Below are positions 15,273-26,068 of a stretch of 64,000 nt of DNA, piece by piece. Below the pieces are notes generated by a model. That model searched no databases and was not told where the DNA came from. It saw only the letters and a list, made by a program, of their open reading frames with translations. Positions within the stretch are counted from its first letter, which is position 1. Every line of letters begins with the position of its first letter. The stretch is from NCBI GenBank assembly GCA_903835065.1, contig CAILLO010000049.1, positions 1 through 64,000 on the forward strand. The letters are read 5' to 3'. The stretch comes from an uncultured Eubacteriales bacterium (GTDB taxonomy: Bacteria > Bacillota > Clostridia > Saccharofermentanales > UBA5734). A program made the position numbers and the translations under genes.

Positions 15273-16798
15273 CAAGGGGCAAGGCCTGGAGTCGCCGAGG
15301 AGGTTTCCGACAGAGCCTTCCGCGCGGCGGCATCCATGTCGGCCGAGACGGTCTGGATCGATTCCAGACCCTGGAGCAGCTTCAGCGCGTGCGCATCAAG
15401 CGAGGCCGCGACGGCGGCGGACCAGCCGGGCACCCCGATGCGGCCTTCGACGAAGGACTTCGGCAGAAGGCTGCGCAGCGAAGTGAAATACAAGGAAGCG
15501 GTTCCCTGCCCGATCGCATCGGTCCACACGGAGGATTCCAGTTGCAGCGGAATCCTGCCGGAGTCGAAGCCGAAGCGCGATTCAAGCCGGAGCGCGTCGG
15601 CATCGGTCGCTAGGAAGCCCGTGAAGCGGACGGCGTCCGGGAGGTCCGTCGACTTGGGGTTCACGGCGAAGCAGCGGAGGGAGAGCGGCAGTCTTCTCTC
15701 GTCGAGGTACGGGATCGGCGCAATTCCGGTCGTCAAGCCGGCGACGCCGGTCCAATAGGAGACGCGGGAGCTGTCGTCGATCCAGAAGGCGATTTTCCCG
15801 AGAATGCGCGGATCCGAAGTCGAATAGTATTTCGTCAACTGGTCCTTCGTGAGCAGGTCCAGGGTCCACTGTCCTTTCACGACCGCGCGCAGGGCCGTTA
15901 CGGAGTCCGTGAAGGCCTGCGACCCGAAGTCGAACGACCCGTTGACGAATCCGCTCCAGCCCGCGGAGACGTCCCGCGTGGAGGGCAGCAGCGAGAGGAG
16001 AGGGAGGGCGTCGTAGAGCGCGTATTGGTGCGTGGTCGGCTTCGTGAGCGCCGGGAAGAGGGCGACCAGGTTCCGGAGGGAGAGACCGGCATCGAGGGTG
16101 GACGCATCGATGCCGGCATCAGCTATCAGCGTCGCATTGTAGAACAGGACCGGCGTGGAGGCGGAGTACGGCAGGCCCTGGATCTTCCCGTCGACGATGC
16201 AGGATTGAAAGGCGACCGGGAGGACCTTTCCCTCCTGCAGGAGGGATTCGACCGAGGCCCAGCCATCGAGAGACGTGGTGTAGCCGGCTCGCGAGAGTGC
16301 CGGAAGCTCATCGGTCAGATAGATGTCGGGCAGCGTGCCCGACGCGCCCATTCCCAGAAGCGCGGTCCTCAACGCGTCCCCCGTCGGGAGATCGACGAGC
16401 GTGGCGTTCAGCCCCTCCGTGAATTTGGCGAGGTCGTCGAGTGAGATCCTGGCGCCGACCGAACCGGGTTCGTCGGTCTTGACCAGTCGCCCGTCGGTCA
16501 TGCCGTTGTAGAGCTCGGACACGGCCGTCAGCATCTCGGACGAACCGGAAGGAATCCCGACGCTGAGGGACGCGGGGCCGACCTTCGGAGTCGGCGTCGT
16601 CGACGCGCCACCCGGCAACGTGATCTGGGGGTTCTCGTCGAAGATTGCGGGGAATCCGGTCGCGCTCTGCGACGCGCAGGCGGACAGGAGGGCCAGGGCG
16701 AGTGCCAGGGCGGTCAGGGCGGACACGCCGCGACGGCCTCCGCGGCGCGACGCCGCACAGGCCTTGTCAGAGGCCCCGCCTCCCCTAGCGGAGATCAC
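15272..16798 (-). CDS. Extracellular solute-binding lipoprotein, family 1-like (orphan)
   Basis: A 508-residue lipoprotein with a basic N-region, a hydrophobic stretch and lipobox LLSAC with Cys41. The mature part has the two-lobed binding-protein look (LPDIYLTDELPALSRAGYTTSL, IQGLPYSASTPVLFYN, GIAPIPYLDERRLPLSLRC) of sugar-type ABC binding proteins. No permease or ATPase gene is nearby, so it either serves a remote transporter or acts as a sensor. It overlaps the upstream GNAT gene by 14 bases and is coupled to the GNAT-Ogt gene. Confidence 0.82.
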   Translation of the reverse strand: MISARGGGASDKACAASRRGGRRGVSALTALALALALLSACASQSATGFPAIFDENPQITLPGGASTTPTPKVGPASLSVGIPSGSSEMLTAVSELYNGMTDGRLVKTDEPGSVGARISLDDLAKFTEGLNATLVDLPTGDALRTALLGMGASGTLPDIYLTDELPALSRAGYTTSLDGWASVESLLQEGKVLPVAFQSCIVDGKIQGLPYSASTPVLFYNATLIADAGIDASTLDAGLSLRNLVALFPALTKPTTHQYALYDALPLLSLLPSTRDVSAGWSGFVNGSFDFGSQAFTDSVTALRAVVKGQWTLDLLTKDQLTKYYSTSDPRILGKIAFWIDDSSRVSYWTGVAGLTTGIAPIPYLDERRLPLSLRCFAVNPKSTDLPDAVRFTGFLATDADALRLESRFGFDSGRIPLQLESSVWTDAIGQGTASLYFTSLRSLLPKSFVEGRIGVPGWSAAVAASLDAHALKLLQGLESIQTVSADMDAAARKALSETSSATPGLAP

Positions 16799-17921
16799 GG
16801 CTCATGAGCCAGTATTCCTTGTAGAGCTTGGCTCCGATGCTCTGGATGTTGGCCAGCGAAGGGTCGTTCTCCTCCCCCACGGTGGAGCAGTCGCCCCAGA
16901 CATAGCCTTTCTTCAGGCCGCAGAGGAAGACGTCGAGGAGAATCGCGGACATCACGCCCTTGTGCTTGTATTCGGGGACCACGAACTGGGCGAAGCCGCG
17001 CACCCCGTCGATTTTCCTCTTGTAATAGAGGAACTTGAGCGCGCCAATCGGACCCATGCGGCCGTTCAGGTGCCGAAGGACATCCCCGTAGTCCGGCAGG
17101 ATCAGGTCGAACCCGATCGGACGGCCGTCGGAAGTCCGGCGCGCGATCATGATCAGACCCGGGTCGGCGACCTTCCGCAGGGACTCCGCCTGCTTGCGCA
17201 GTTCATCGATGCTCGGCGGGGTGAGGTCCTCCCAGGACTCGAGGATCGCTTCCTCGAGGACATGCCCGATATCGTTCAGGTCGCGCTCCAGGTGGTCCAG
17301 GTCGATCGGGTCCACGCGGAACCCGTACCGCTCCTTCGCATAGGCGACCACGCGGCTGTAGCGCTCCAGCGGGATGTTCTTGATGTCGGCACGGAAGCCG
17401 AACAATCGGTGGATCTCCGTGTAGCCCAGCTTCTGGAAGAAGCCCGTATACCACTCAGGATTCCAGGAACAGAGATAAGGTGCCGGATAATCACGGCCCT
17501 TCTCCAGGAAGCCCTTGAATTCGTCGCCGCCGTTCGGGGACACCGGTCCCGTCGCCTTTTCGCAGCCCTTTTCCTTCAACCAGGAGGCGACGCGGTCCAT
17601 CAGGGACTTCGCGGCTTCCTCCTCCCCCGGAAGGCATTCGAACAGGGAGAACCACCCGTTGCGGACGTTGCGGATCCGGTTCGACTTCTCGTCGACTCCG
17701 GCCACGACCCGCGCCACGACGCGGCCACCCCGTTCAGCGAGCAGGACCGTGAAGGGTCCGTTGCCGAGGAAACCGTTGGTCTCGGGCGACAGATAGGCCG
17801 CCACGTCCCCGCGGAGCATCGGGATCCAGCCCGGTTCGCCCTTGTAGACCTGGAAGGCGAGATCGATGAAGCGCTCGCGGTTCTGCTTCGTGACGACCTC
17901 GAGGATGCGGATTTCCGGCAT
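16785..17921 (-). CDS. Large GNAT-like acetyltransferase (YghO-like)
   Basis: A 378-residue protein of the family whose N-terminal half starts FIDLAFQVYKGEPGWIPML with a PETNGFLGNGPFTVLLAER strand. The C-terminal half carries a GNAT-like segment, FVVPEYKHKGVMSAIL, resembling the Q/R-x-x-G-x-G/A loop (here KHKGVM). The substrate is unknown; relatives are often called hypothetical or YghO. ATG 17921 follows GGAGGGC and is preferred over a start 13 codons upstream that lacks a ribosome site. It is the first gene of the five-gene overlapping operon down to 12187. Confidence 0.75.
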   Translation of the reverse strand: MPEIRILEVVTKQNRERFIDLAFQVYKGEPGWIPMLRGDVAAYLSPETNGFLGNGPFTVLLAERGGRVVARVVAGVDEKSNRIRNVRNGWFSLFECLPGEEEAAKSLMDRVASWLKEKGCEKATGPVSPNGGDEFKGFLEKGRDYPAPYLCSWNPEWYTGFFQKLGYTEIHRLFGFRADIKNIPLERYSRVVAYAKERYGFRVDPIDLDHLERDLNDIGHVLEEAILESWEDLTPPSIDELRKQAESLRKVADPGLIMIARRTSDGRPIGFDLILPDYGDVLRHLNGRMGPIGALKFLYYKRKIDGVRGFAQFVVPEYKHKGVMSAILLDVFLCGLKKGYVWGDCSTVGEENDPSLANIQSIGAKLYKEYWLMSRDLR

Positions 17922-17962
17922 GTCAGGAGCCCTCCCGCTGCATTGTTCGAAGATTCCCATAC

Positions 17963-17971
17963 ATTATAGCA
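17963..17971 (-). promoter_or_regulatory. Extended -10 promoter of the GNAT/lipoprotein/Ogt operon
   Basis: TGCTATAAT on the minus strand is an extended -10 (TGn plus consensus TATAAT), 42 nt before the ATG at 17921. There is no recognisable -35, as expected for extended -10 promoters. It sits just past the tRNA-Thr terminator. Confidence 0.65.
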
Positions 17972-17995
17972 ATTCGAAGAGTCGTTGGGAGACGC

Positions 17996-18029
17996 AAAAG
18001 GAAGCCCCCGGGGGTTCCGGAGGCTTCCT
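17996..18029 (-). terminator. Terminator of tRNA-Thr
   Basis: On the minus strand AGGAAGCC (18029-18022) and GGCTTCCT (18006-17999) enclose a GC-rich inner stem. TTTT follows (17999-17996). The hairpin begins at the last base of the encoded CCA. Confidence 0.88.
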
Positions 18030-18103
18030 GGAGCCGCTGGTGGGAATCGGACCCACGACCTATTCATTACGAGTGAATCGCTCTACCCCTGAGCCACAGC
18101 GGC
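18029..18103 (-). tRNA. tRNA-Thr (anticodon CGT)
   Basis: A 75-nt cloverleaf beginning GCCGCTGTGGCTCAG. The anticodon loop CTCGTAA gives CGU, which reads ACG. CCA is encoded. A consensus-like promoter and a terminator flank it closely. Confidence 0.95.
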
Positions 18104-18117
18104 GTCTTGCCTATCAG

Positions 18118-18146
18118 AATATATCGGCTGGCGGCGGGACTGTCAA
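18118..18146 (-). promoter_or_regulatory. Promoter of tRNA-Thr, overlapping the mtaD stop
   Basis: TTGACA (18146-18141), 17 nt, TATATT (18123-18118) on the minus strand, 14 nt before the tRNA. The -35 box spans the stop codon of mtaD (18145-18143). Confidence 0.88.
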
Positions 18147-19477
18147 GACGCGGCGGAAACGATGTGGCGCGCGGACTCGAGCGCCTCGGCGCGGATCCGC
18201 TCCTCGTCGAGCGTCGTCAGCTCCCCCTTCCGGAGGAGCATGCGCCCGTCGACCAGGAGGCTTTCCACGCAGGAAGAGTCGGCACTGTAGACGAATGCGG
18301 ACATGGGGTCGCCGAGCGGTGTCATCGAGGCCCGGTCTACGTTCAGGACGACCAGGTCGGCCTGCTTGCCGACCTCGAGGATTCCGACGCCGGGGAACCC
18401 GCACCCGACCGCCCCATTGACCGTCGCCATCCGGAGCGCAGTTGCGGCGTCCATGATCGCGGGCTCTCCCGTGGATCCCTTGGCGAGGAACGACGAAAGG
18501 CGGATCTCGTGGAACAGGTCGAGGTTGTTGTTGCTCGCCGCGCCGTCCGTGCCGAGCGCGATGCGGATGCCGGCCCGCTGCATGGCGTGGACGTCGGCGA
18601 TGCCGCTGCCCAGCTTGAGGTTGCTGGAAGGGTTGTGGACGATCGTGACGTCGTTGCGCGCGAGGATCTCGCGGTCCGCGGGCATCAGGTGCACGCAGTG
18701 GGCGGCCAGCGTCGGCGTGCGGAAGAAGCCGGCGGCCTCGAGAAAGGCAGGCGGAGTCAAGCCGTGCCGAGCGACGCATTCCTCGACTTCGCGGCTGGTC
18801 TCGGAGACGTGGACCTGGACAGGCAGGCCGAGGTCCTCGGCGATCGCGGCCATCCCTTGGTAGATCCCGTCCGGATAGAGATAGACGGAATGCATCAGCA
18901 GGGAGATCGCCACGCGACCGTCCCCTTCGGTCCGCGCGAGCGCAAGGAACCGCTCGAGGTCCTCGGGAGCCGGAACCAGCGCCCCGGTCGCGTCGCGGCG
19001 CTTGCCGTCGATCGCGAGGTCGAGTCGCGCGCCCGCTTCGACGAAGGACTCGAGGACCGTTTCCTGGAAGAAGTACATATCGGCCGCCGTGCCCGTGCCC
19101 GATCGGAACATCTCGCAGAGCGCGAGCCGGGTTCCGGCACGCACGTCCTGGGCGCGAAGGCGCGTCTCACGCGGGAAGACGACGCTGAAGAGCCAGTCGT
19201 GCAGCGAAAGGTCGTCGGCGCTGTTCCGCATGAGGGTCATCGCGGCGTGTCCGTGCGCGTTCGCGAGCGCGGGCGCGAGGATCCGGCCGGAGCCGGAATA
19301 GGTCTCGTGCTCGACGCCCGCCAGGGACAGGAGTGCGGCGGGGCGCGAAGGGCCGATATGGACGATCATCCCATCGCGGACCGCTACGTACGCGTCGGTC
19401 ATCGTGAAGGCACCGCCGCTCAGGTCCGGGCTGATGACGGTGATTCGGTCGAACAGGACGTTGGTTCGTCCGATCAT
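18143..19477 (-). CDS. mtaD: 5-methylthioadenosine / S-adenosylhomocysteine / 5'-deoxyadenosine deaminase
   Basis: A 444-residue amidohydrolase of the MtaD/DadD family, which deaminates MTA, SAH and in some members 5'-deoxyadenosine to the inosine form. Metal and catalytic motifs are ANAHGHAAMTLMR (His75, His77), VQVHVSETSREVEEC, TLAAHCVHL and LGTDGAASNNNLDLF. The first motif has Gly where most members have Thr (HTH). It overlaps ahcY by four bases (ATGA) and follows PNP and AhcY in one operon. Substrate preference cannot be settled from sequence. An alternative is a chlorohydrolase-type relative, but the GTDGAASNN motif fits MtaD best. Confidence 0.88.
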   Translation of the reverse strand: MIGRTNVLFDRITVISPDLSGGAFTMTDAYVAVRDGMIVHIGPSRPAALLSLAGVEHETYSGSGRILAPALANAHGHAAMTLMRNSADDLSLHDWLFSVVFPRETRLRAQDVRAGTRLALCEMFRSGTGTAADMYFFQETVLESFVEAGARLDLAIDGKRRDATGALVPAPEDLERFLALARTEGDGRVAISLLMHSVYLYPDGIYQGMAAIAEDLGLPVQVHVSETSREVEECVARHGLTPPAFLEAAGFFRTPTLAAHCVHLMPADREILARNDVTIVHNPSSNLKLGSGIADVHAMQRAGIRIALGTDGAASNNNLDLFHEIRLSSFLAKGSTGEPAIMDAATALRMATVNGAVGCGFPGVGILEVGKQADLVVLNVDRASMTPLGDPMSAFVYSADSSCVESLLVDGRMLLRKGELTTLDEERIRAEALESARHIVSAAS

Positions 19478-20745
19478 GGGCGGTTCCCTTTCTCGGAGGC
19501 GATCTCCCAGGTCGTGGCGTACCGCTCCTGGGCATCGGTCAGCCGGTCGACCGAGGCGCCGCGTGATGCGAGGAACAGGGAGGCGACCCGTTCGTCGAAT
19601 TCCTTAGGGACGTCGTGGACCCGGACCGCGAGCGACCGGCCGTTCTGCGCGATATACCGCGCGGAAAGCGCCTGCAGGCCGAAGCTCATGTCCATGATCT
19701 CGATCGGGTGGCCGTCGCCGGCTGCGAGGTTGACGAGCCGGCCCTCCCCGAGGAGGTGCAGCGACCTGCCGTTCCGGAGGCGGTAGGAGCGGATGTTGGC
19801 GCGGGGTTCATCGACGGAACGCGCCAACGAGGCGAGTGCCGGGATGTCGATCTCGACGTCGAAGTGGCCGGCGTTGCACAGGACCGCGCCGTCCTTCATG
19901 ACTTCGAGATGTTCGCGGACGATGATGTCGCGGCAGCCCGTGACCGTGATGAAGAGGTCGCCCTGACGCGCCGCTTCCCGCATCGGCAGGACGCGGCAGC
20001 CGTCCAGGAGGGCCTCGGCGGCCCGGACGGCATCGATCTCGCAGACGACGACATCGGCGCCCAGGCCCTTGGCCCGAGCCGCGACGCCCTTTCCGCACAT
20101 CCCGTACCCGGCGACGACGACGGTCTTCCCGGCGATCAGCAGGTTGGTCGTGGCGAGGATCGCGGTCCAGGCCGACTGTCCCGTCCCGTAGCGGTTGTCG
20201 AAGAGATGCTTGCATCGCGCGTTGTTGACGGCGACAACTGGATAGAGGAGCCGGCCTTCCCGCTCCAAAATGCGGAGGCGGTTGACGCCGGTCGTGGTCT
20301 CCTCGCATCCGCCCAGCAGGTCGGCGGCGTCGGCGCGGCGCTTCCCGTGGAGCAGGTAGGCGAAGTCCCCGCCGTCGTCGATGACGACGTGGGGCCGGAA
20401 GGCCAGCGCCGCGCAAAGGTGGTCCTCGTATTCGGCCGGCGTCGCGCCGTGCCAGCAGTATACGTCCATGCCGGTCGCGGCGAGCGCTGCCGCGACGTCG
20501 TCCTGAGTGGACAGGGGGTTGCACCCGGTCAGCGCGACGTGGGCTCCCCCGATGCGGAGCGTCTCGGCCAGGCAGGCGGTCTTGGCTTCCACGTGCACGC
20601 TGACGGCGACGCGCAAGCCATCGAACGGACGCTCCCGCGCGAATTCCTCGCGCAGGGCGGCGAGAATCGGCATGTTGGCGGCCGCCCAGTCGATCTTCCT
20701 TCTCCCCTGGCCGGCCAGCGACGGATCCCGGACGATCGAGCCCAT
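19474..20745 (-). CDS. ahcY: Adenosylhomocysteinase-family protein (archaeal/Thermotoga type; possibly S-inosylhomocysteine hydrolase)
   Basis: A 423-residue NAD-dependent SAH hydrolase family protein. The NAD-binding loop is VVVAGYGMCGKG, preceded by the substrate/NAD motif NRYGTGQSAW. The N-terminal domain has HVEAKTACL and CNPLSTQDDVAAAL, and LCNAGHFDVEID is near the end. The NPLSTQDD form, without the longer insert of eukaryotic and proteobacterial enzymes, is the short archaeal/Thermotoga type, some of which prefer S-inosylhomocysteine. Encoded between PNP (one base) and the deaminase (4-base overlap), it may act after deamination; this is inference. The product is homocysteine plus adenosine or inosine. 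Confidence 0.9.
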   Translation of the reverse strand: MGSIVRDPSLAGQGRRKIDWAAANMPILAALREEFARERPFDGLRVAVSVHVEAKTACLAETLRIGGAHVALTGCNPLSTQDDVAAALAATGMDVYCWHGATPAEYEDHLCAALAFRPHVVIDDGGDFAYLLHGKRRADAADLLGGCEETTTGVNRLRILEREGRLLYPVVAVNNARCKHLFDNRYGTGQSAWTAILATTNLLIAGKTVVVAGYGMCGKGVAARAKGLGADVVVCEIDAVRAAEALLDGCRVLPMREAARQGDLFITVTGCRDIIVREHLEVMKDGAVLCNAGHFDVEIDIPALASLARSVDEPRANIRSYRLRNGRSLHLLGEGRLVNLAAGDGHPIEIMDMSFGLQALSARYIAQNGRSLAVRVHDVPKEFDERVASLFLASRGASVDRLTDAQERYATTWEIASEKGNRP

Positions 20746-20746
20746 G

Positions 20747-21589
20747 TCAGGCGTCCCCCATGCGGGACAGGACGGCTCCGAGCAGCCGGATCAGGCCATC
20801 GGCGGCTTCGCGTCCGACCTGGAGGACTTCCTCGTGGTTCAGGGGGGATTTCGAGATGCCGGCGGCGAGATTCGTGATGCAGGAGACGGCGAGGACCCGG
20901 GTGCCTCCATGGGAGGCGACGACCGCCTCGGGCACGGTGCTCATGCCGGCTGCGGAGGCTCCGAGCGAACGGAGCATGCGGATCTCGGCCGGCGTCTCGA
21001 ACTGGGGCCCCCTGCAGAAGGCGTACACGCCGCGGACGAAATGCAGTCCGATCTCCTTCGCGCACCGGTCGGCCAGGTCGACGAGCGCGGGGTCGTACAC
21101 GTGGGTCTGGTCGCAGAAGCGAGGTCCGAATTCGTCGAGATTGGGACCGCGCAGCGGGGATTCGCCGAAGAGACCGATGTGGTCCTCGATCAGCATCAGG
21201 CAGCCGGGCTTCATGGCTGGATCCATGCCGCCGGCGGCATTGGTCAGGATCAGGGTGCGCACGCCCAGGGTCTGGAGGACGCGGACCGGAAACACGACGT
21301 CGTGGATGTCGTGGCCTTCGTAATGGTGGAAGCGCCCCTGCAGGACGGCGACGGAGCGGCCGTGGAGCGTGCCGAAGACGAACCGCCCCTGGTGGCCGAC
21401 GACAGTGACCTTCGGGAAACCGGGGATCTCCTCGTAGGGGACGACGGTCGGCTGCTCCACGGCGTCCGCGAGGGGACCGAGTCCGGATCCCAGCACGATC
21501 GCGACGTCGGGCACCGTCCGGACCCTCTCGCGGATTGCGGCCGAGGCGTTGCGGATGCGTTCCCGATAGGCGGCGATATCGAAATCCAT
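20747..21589 (-). CDS. punA: Purine nucleoside phosphorylase (trimeric PunA type)
   Basis: A 280-residue phosphorylase that splits purine nucleosides with phosphate into base and (deoxy)ribose-1-phosphate. Phosphate and ribose motifs are VLGSGLGPLAD, GHQGRFVFG and LTNAAGGMD. FETPAEIRML provides the purine-binding Glu and SCITNLAAG the Asn that in trimeric PNPs selects 6-oxopurines (inosine, guanosine); MTA phosphorylases have Asp there. ATG 21589 follows GAGGAGGGAAG. It is upstream of ahcY and mtaD in one operon and 33 bases after secA, so secA transcripts may extend into it. Confidence 0.93.
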   Translation of the reverse strand: MDFDIAAYRERIRNASAAIRERVRTVPDVAIVLGSGLGPLADAVEQPTVVPYEEIPGFPKVTVVGHQGRFVFGTLHGRSVAVLQGRFHHYEGHDIHDVVFPVRVLQTLGVRTLILTNAAGGMDPAMKPGCLMLIEDHIGLFGESPLRGPNLDEFGPRFCDQTHVYDPALVDLADRCAKEIGLHFVRGVYAFCRGPQFETPAEIRMLRSLGASAAGMSTVPEAVVASHGGTRVLAVSCITNLAAGISKSPLNHEEVLQVGREAADGLIRLLGAVLSRMGDA

Positions 21590-21622
21590 GTGACTTCCCT
21601 CCTCGTCCGGGGTGCGCGGGCG

Positions 21623-24460
<2,838 letters not shown>

Positions 24461-24476
24461 CGTGGCTCCCTTCGGT

Positions 24477-24782
24477 TCAATCGGCGCGCTTGGTTCCGGA
24501 ATCGATCCGGGAAAGGACCGTCTTGTACCCGTCGGCGCCATACTCCAGGGCACGGTTCACTCGGCTGATGGTGGCGGTGCTCACGCCCGTCGCCTCGCAG
24601 ATCTCGGAATAGGTGCCTCCCCTGCGGAGGAGGATCGCGACGGTCAGCCGCTGGGCGAGCGATTTGATCTCCGCGACGGTGCAGAGGTCCTCGAAGAACG
24701 AATAGCACTCATCCTGGTCCTTCAAGGCGAGAATCGCCTCGAAGAGACGGTCGGTGTGCGCGTCCCTCAGTTTCTCGTTCAT
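24477..24782 (-). CDS. yerC: YerC/YecD family TrpR-related regulator
   Basis: A 101-residue protein of the Trp repressor superfamily (YerC group). Residues 30-90 form a TrpR-like helix-turn-helix containing [19 protein letters not shown] and [19 protein letters not shown]. YerC is a small DNA-binding protein common in Bacillota; its targets are generally unclear. ATG 24782 follows GGAGGTGG. It lies between an LCP gene (14 bases) and secA (16 bases). Confidence 0.9.
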   Translation of the reverse strand: MNEKLRDAHTDRLFEAILALKDQDECYSFFEDLCTVAEIKSLAQRLTVAILLRRGGTYSEICEATGVSTATISRVNRALEYGADGYKTVLSRIDSGTKRAD

Positions 24783-24795
24783 GGAGCCACCTCCC

Positions 24796-26016
24796 TTACG
24801 GCGAGACGGAATCCTTCGGCGTGAATTCGAAGGTCTTCCCCCAGATGAACTGCTGGAGTTCCGGAATCGCCTTGTTGAAGTCGACGACGAAGCACCAGGT
24901 CGGGGTCGTGACGACGGTGCGCGTCGTGGCGGAGGGGATCGTGAACCCCTGGATCGCGCTCGCGGAGGTATCACTGGACATCTGGGTCGCGGCGAACTGC
25001 GCGAGGCCCAGGGCGTCGGAAAGCCGCAGGTTGGTCTCGACCATGCCGAAGACGCTGTTCATCACGTTCACCTTGGTTACGAGGTCCGCCGCGAAGAACT
25101 TGGCCATCAGTCCGCGGATCACGATCTTCTGGCGCTCGACGCGGCCCATGTCCATCGGATACGTCTTCCCGTCGACGACGAGGTCGATATGGCGGATCCG
25201 CGCGTAGCAGATCGTCTGCCGGGCGTCGAGATGCTGCAGTCCGGCGGCGACGACCAGGGGCGACGCCGGAGTATCGGGCATGATCACCTCGTTCGTCTCC
25301 TTGATGCTCGCGTTCATGTCCGCGATCTCGTTCTGGCTTACGTTGATTTCGAGTCCGCCGGCGGTCGAAATCACGGCTTCGGCGCTCTTGAAGTCGACCA
25401 GGACGTATTTCTGGATATCGAGGTCGAACGTCTTGTTGAGGGTGTTGATGCAGAGGCCGGGACCGCCATATGCATAGGCGGCGTTGATCTTGCCCTTGGC
25501 GACCTTCCCGTCGACCTCGATCGTGACGTAGGAGTCCCGGAGGACCGAAAGGAGCTTGATGGTCTTGAGCTTCCGGTTGACCGAGATGATCATCATCGTG
25601 TCGCTGTTGCCCTTGAGCAGTTCCGTATTGCGGCGGTCGACGCCGATCAGCAGGATGTTCTCGACATCCGGGTCCTTCTGCGCGACCGGTTCGATCGCGG
25701 TCCGAAGGTCGCGTTCGAATCCGGCCTTGTCGATCAGTGTGGGTTCCGCGGTCGGCCCACCCGTGGCCCCGTTCGACATCGATCCGGAGGGGGACGGAGT
25801 CGCCGTTCCGACCTGGGTGGCGCCGCCCGTCATCTTCAAGAAGCCGGCCACGAAGTATCCGCCGACCGAGACGACGCCCAGGAGGAGGACGACGAGCAGC
25901 ACCCGGACGACGGACGCGAAGGGGCGCCTTCTCGACCGGGACTTCATCTGGAACGGCATGACGCCATCGAACGACCGGGAAGACGAGCGGTTCTGGGGAT
26001 GTCTGGTGGTCTTCAA
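24796..26016 (-). CDS. LytR-CpsA-Psr (LCP) family protein
   Basis: A 406-residue LCP protein. Such enzymes transfer undecaprenyl-linked glycopolymers such as teichoic acid or capsule onto peptidoglycan at the outer membrane face. There is a basic cytoplasmic start, a transmembrane helix at about residues 37-60, a Ser/Thr/Pro linker, and the LCP domain from about 115: NILLIGVDRR, SDTMMIISVN, LLSVLRDSYVTIEV, INAAYAYGGPGLCINTLNKT, HLDARQTICYARIRH. The Asp and Arg residues that bind the pyrophosphate lipid are present. A TTG start at 26016 is chosen for the AAAGGAATCCAAGGA sequence in front of it; ATG 25959 is an alternative. Confidence 0.88.
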   Translation of the reverse strand: MKTTRHPQNRSSSRSFDGVMPFQMKSRSRRRPFASVVRVLLVVLLLGVVSVGGYFVAGFLKMTGGATQVGTATPSPSGSMSNGATGGPTAEPTLIDKAGFERDLRTAIEPVAQKDPDVENILLIGVDRRNTELLKGNSDTMMIISVNRKLKTIKLLSVLRDSYVTIEVDGKVAKGKINAAYAYGGPGLCINTLNKTFDLDIQKYVLVDFKSAEAVISTAGGLEINVSQNEIADMNASIKETNEVIMPDTPASPLVVAAGLQHLDARQTICYARIRHIDLVVDGKTYPMDMGRVERQKIVIRGLMAKFFAADLVTKVNVMNSVFGMVETNLRLSDALGLAQFAATQMSSDTSASAIQGFTIPSATTRTVVTTPTWCFVVDFNKAIPELQQFIWGKTFEFTPKDSVSP

Positions 26017-26068
26017 TTCCTTGGATTCCTTTCTGGTTGGAGTCGCCTCGGCGTTGCAGCGGTCAGGG

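Noticed and set aside
21590-21622. SAM or SAH riboswitch before the SAM-recycling genes
   Set aside because: Only 33 bases separate secA from punA, and they hold the ribosome site.
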